DNA of 64,000 nucleotides, taken from NCBI GenBank assembly GCA_017445995.1, contig JAFSRT010000023.1:1-64000 (forward strand). The letters are read 5' to 3'. The notes below the pieces were generated by a model. The model did no database searches. It was not told the origin of the DNA and saw only the letters and a list, made by a program, of their open reading frames with translations. Shown piece by piece: positions 63,779 to 64,000 of the stretch (position 1 is its first letter; the number at the start of each line of letters is the position of its first letter). Source of the stretch: Clostridia bacterium (GTDB taxonomy: Bacteria; Bacillota; Clostridia; Christensenellales; Borkfalkiaceae). The position numbers and the translations under genes were made by a program.

Positions 63779-63807
63779 ATTATAATATTATCTTTAACGT
63801 TTGTCAA
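63779..63807 (-). promoter_or_regulatory. Consensus sigma-A promoter of the ABC operon
   Basis: TTGACA (63802-63807), 17 bp, TATAAT (63779-63784). Confidence 0.9.
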
Positions 63808-63816
63808 CAAAAGTCG

Positions 63817-64000
63817 TTATCTTTTTTTCTCTGCGCGGTATTTTCGCCTTGTCGCTTCCCCGCCCCGAATATGTCGCACGGAAAGGTTATATTCTAAAAC
63901 CTTTTTGACTTCACGGTAAAGCCTTTTATCAACGCTTTTTAGGTAAATACTTACGTCTTTATGAACGGTACTTTTCCCCAAATGAAAAACCTGCGCCGTC
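63817..64000 (-). CDS. spoIIID: Sporulation transcription factor SpoIIID, C-terminal part
   Basis: The minus strand is open from the window edge to a stop at 63817. It gives TAQVFHLGKSTVHKDVSIYL, the recognition helix region, followed by LSVRHIRGGEATRRKY. Both blocks match SpoIIID (usually about 80-90 residues), a mother-cell DNA-binding regulator acting with sigma-E. The first quarter or so is outside the window. It supports an endospore-forming ancestry. Confidence 0.9.
   Translation of the reverse strand, partial: TAQVFHLGKSTVHKDVSIYLKSVDKRLYREVKKVLEYNLSVRHIRGGEATRRKYRAEKKR

Overview
The window reads as chromosomal DNA of an anaerobic, endospore-lineage member of the Bacillota (Clostridia grade). 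Support comes from sporulation genes (yqfC, yqfD, the 3' part of spoIIID), AddAB in the addB-addA order, the small YqzL gene between era and recO, CIRCE heat-shock operators, an Mg2+ M-box leader in front of mgtE, and anaerobe-type metabolism (pyruvate phosphate dikinase, formate-tetrahydrofolate ligase, a radical-SAM activase). Most promoters are near-consensus sigma-A sites with 16-17 bp spacers, and TGA is used as a stop, so the code is standard. I cannot place the organism below class. 

Layout. 1-455: 5' end of an HtrA-type protease of visibly different base composition, joined through a pure A/T tract; possibly a contig join or a foreign gene. 482-11516 (all minus): exonuclease, a PrsA/SurA-like foldase lipoprotein, mfd-pth-prs, tadA, an M14 peptidase, rlmH, a CPBP protease and an unknown membrane protein. 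11617-23950: a lipoprotein, divergent glnS/glyS, a MacB-like ABC transporter, htpG and hsp20 (both with CIRCE), an ATP-grasp ligase, dtd, and on the plus strand a CDF transporter and a radical-SAM activase. 24008-24821: a decayed glycosidase fragment, tRNA-Leu(TAG), and two copies of an unusual multi-hairpin unit that ends in the tRNA-Leu 3' end. 24936-34988: a putP-like symporter, an unknown membrane protein, addA-addB and a lipoprotein. 

35045-45395: cell-envelope region with a membrane PIG-L deacetylase, ppdK, an IspD/TarI cytidylyltransferase, a TagB/F glycerophosphotransferase, an AT-rich glycosyltransferase, two broken genes and a MOP flippase. It looks like a teichoic-acid or capsule locus remodelled by recombination. 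45451-50373: housekeeping and sporulation operon yqfC-yqfD-pgpH-ybeY-era-yqzL-recO; its PgpH lacks the usual ectodomain. 50450-59969: an aconitase-family hydratase, a PH-type membrane protein, M-box plus mgtE, fhs, an unknown anchored protein, a DUF1846 protein and an HPr-kinase-like/PqqD-like pair. 60099-64000: ApbE flavin transferase convergent with an ABC uptake operon that sits behind a switch-like leader, then spoIIID running off the edge. 

The least explained items are the tRNA-Leu-derived hairpin units (24414-24690), the leader at 63646-63772, the shortened PgpH, and the patchwork at 42987-43945.
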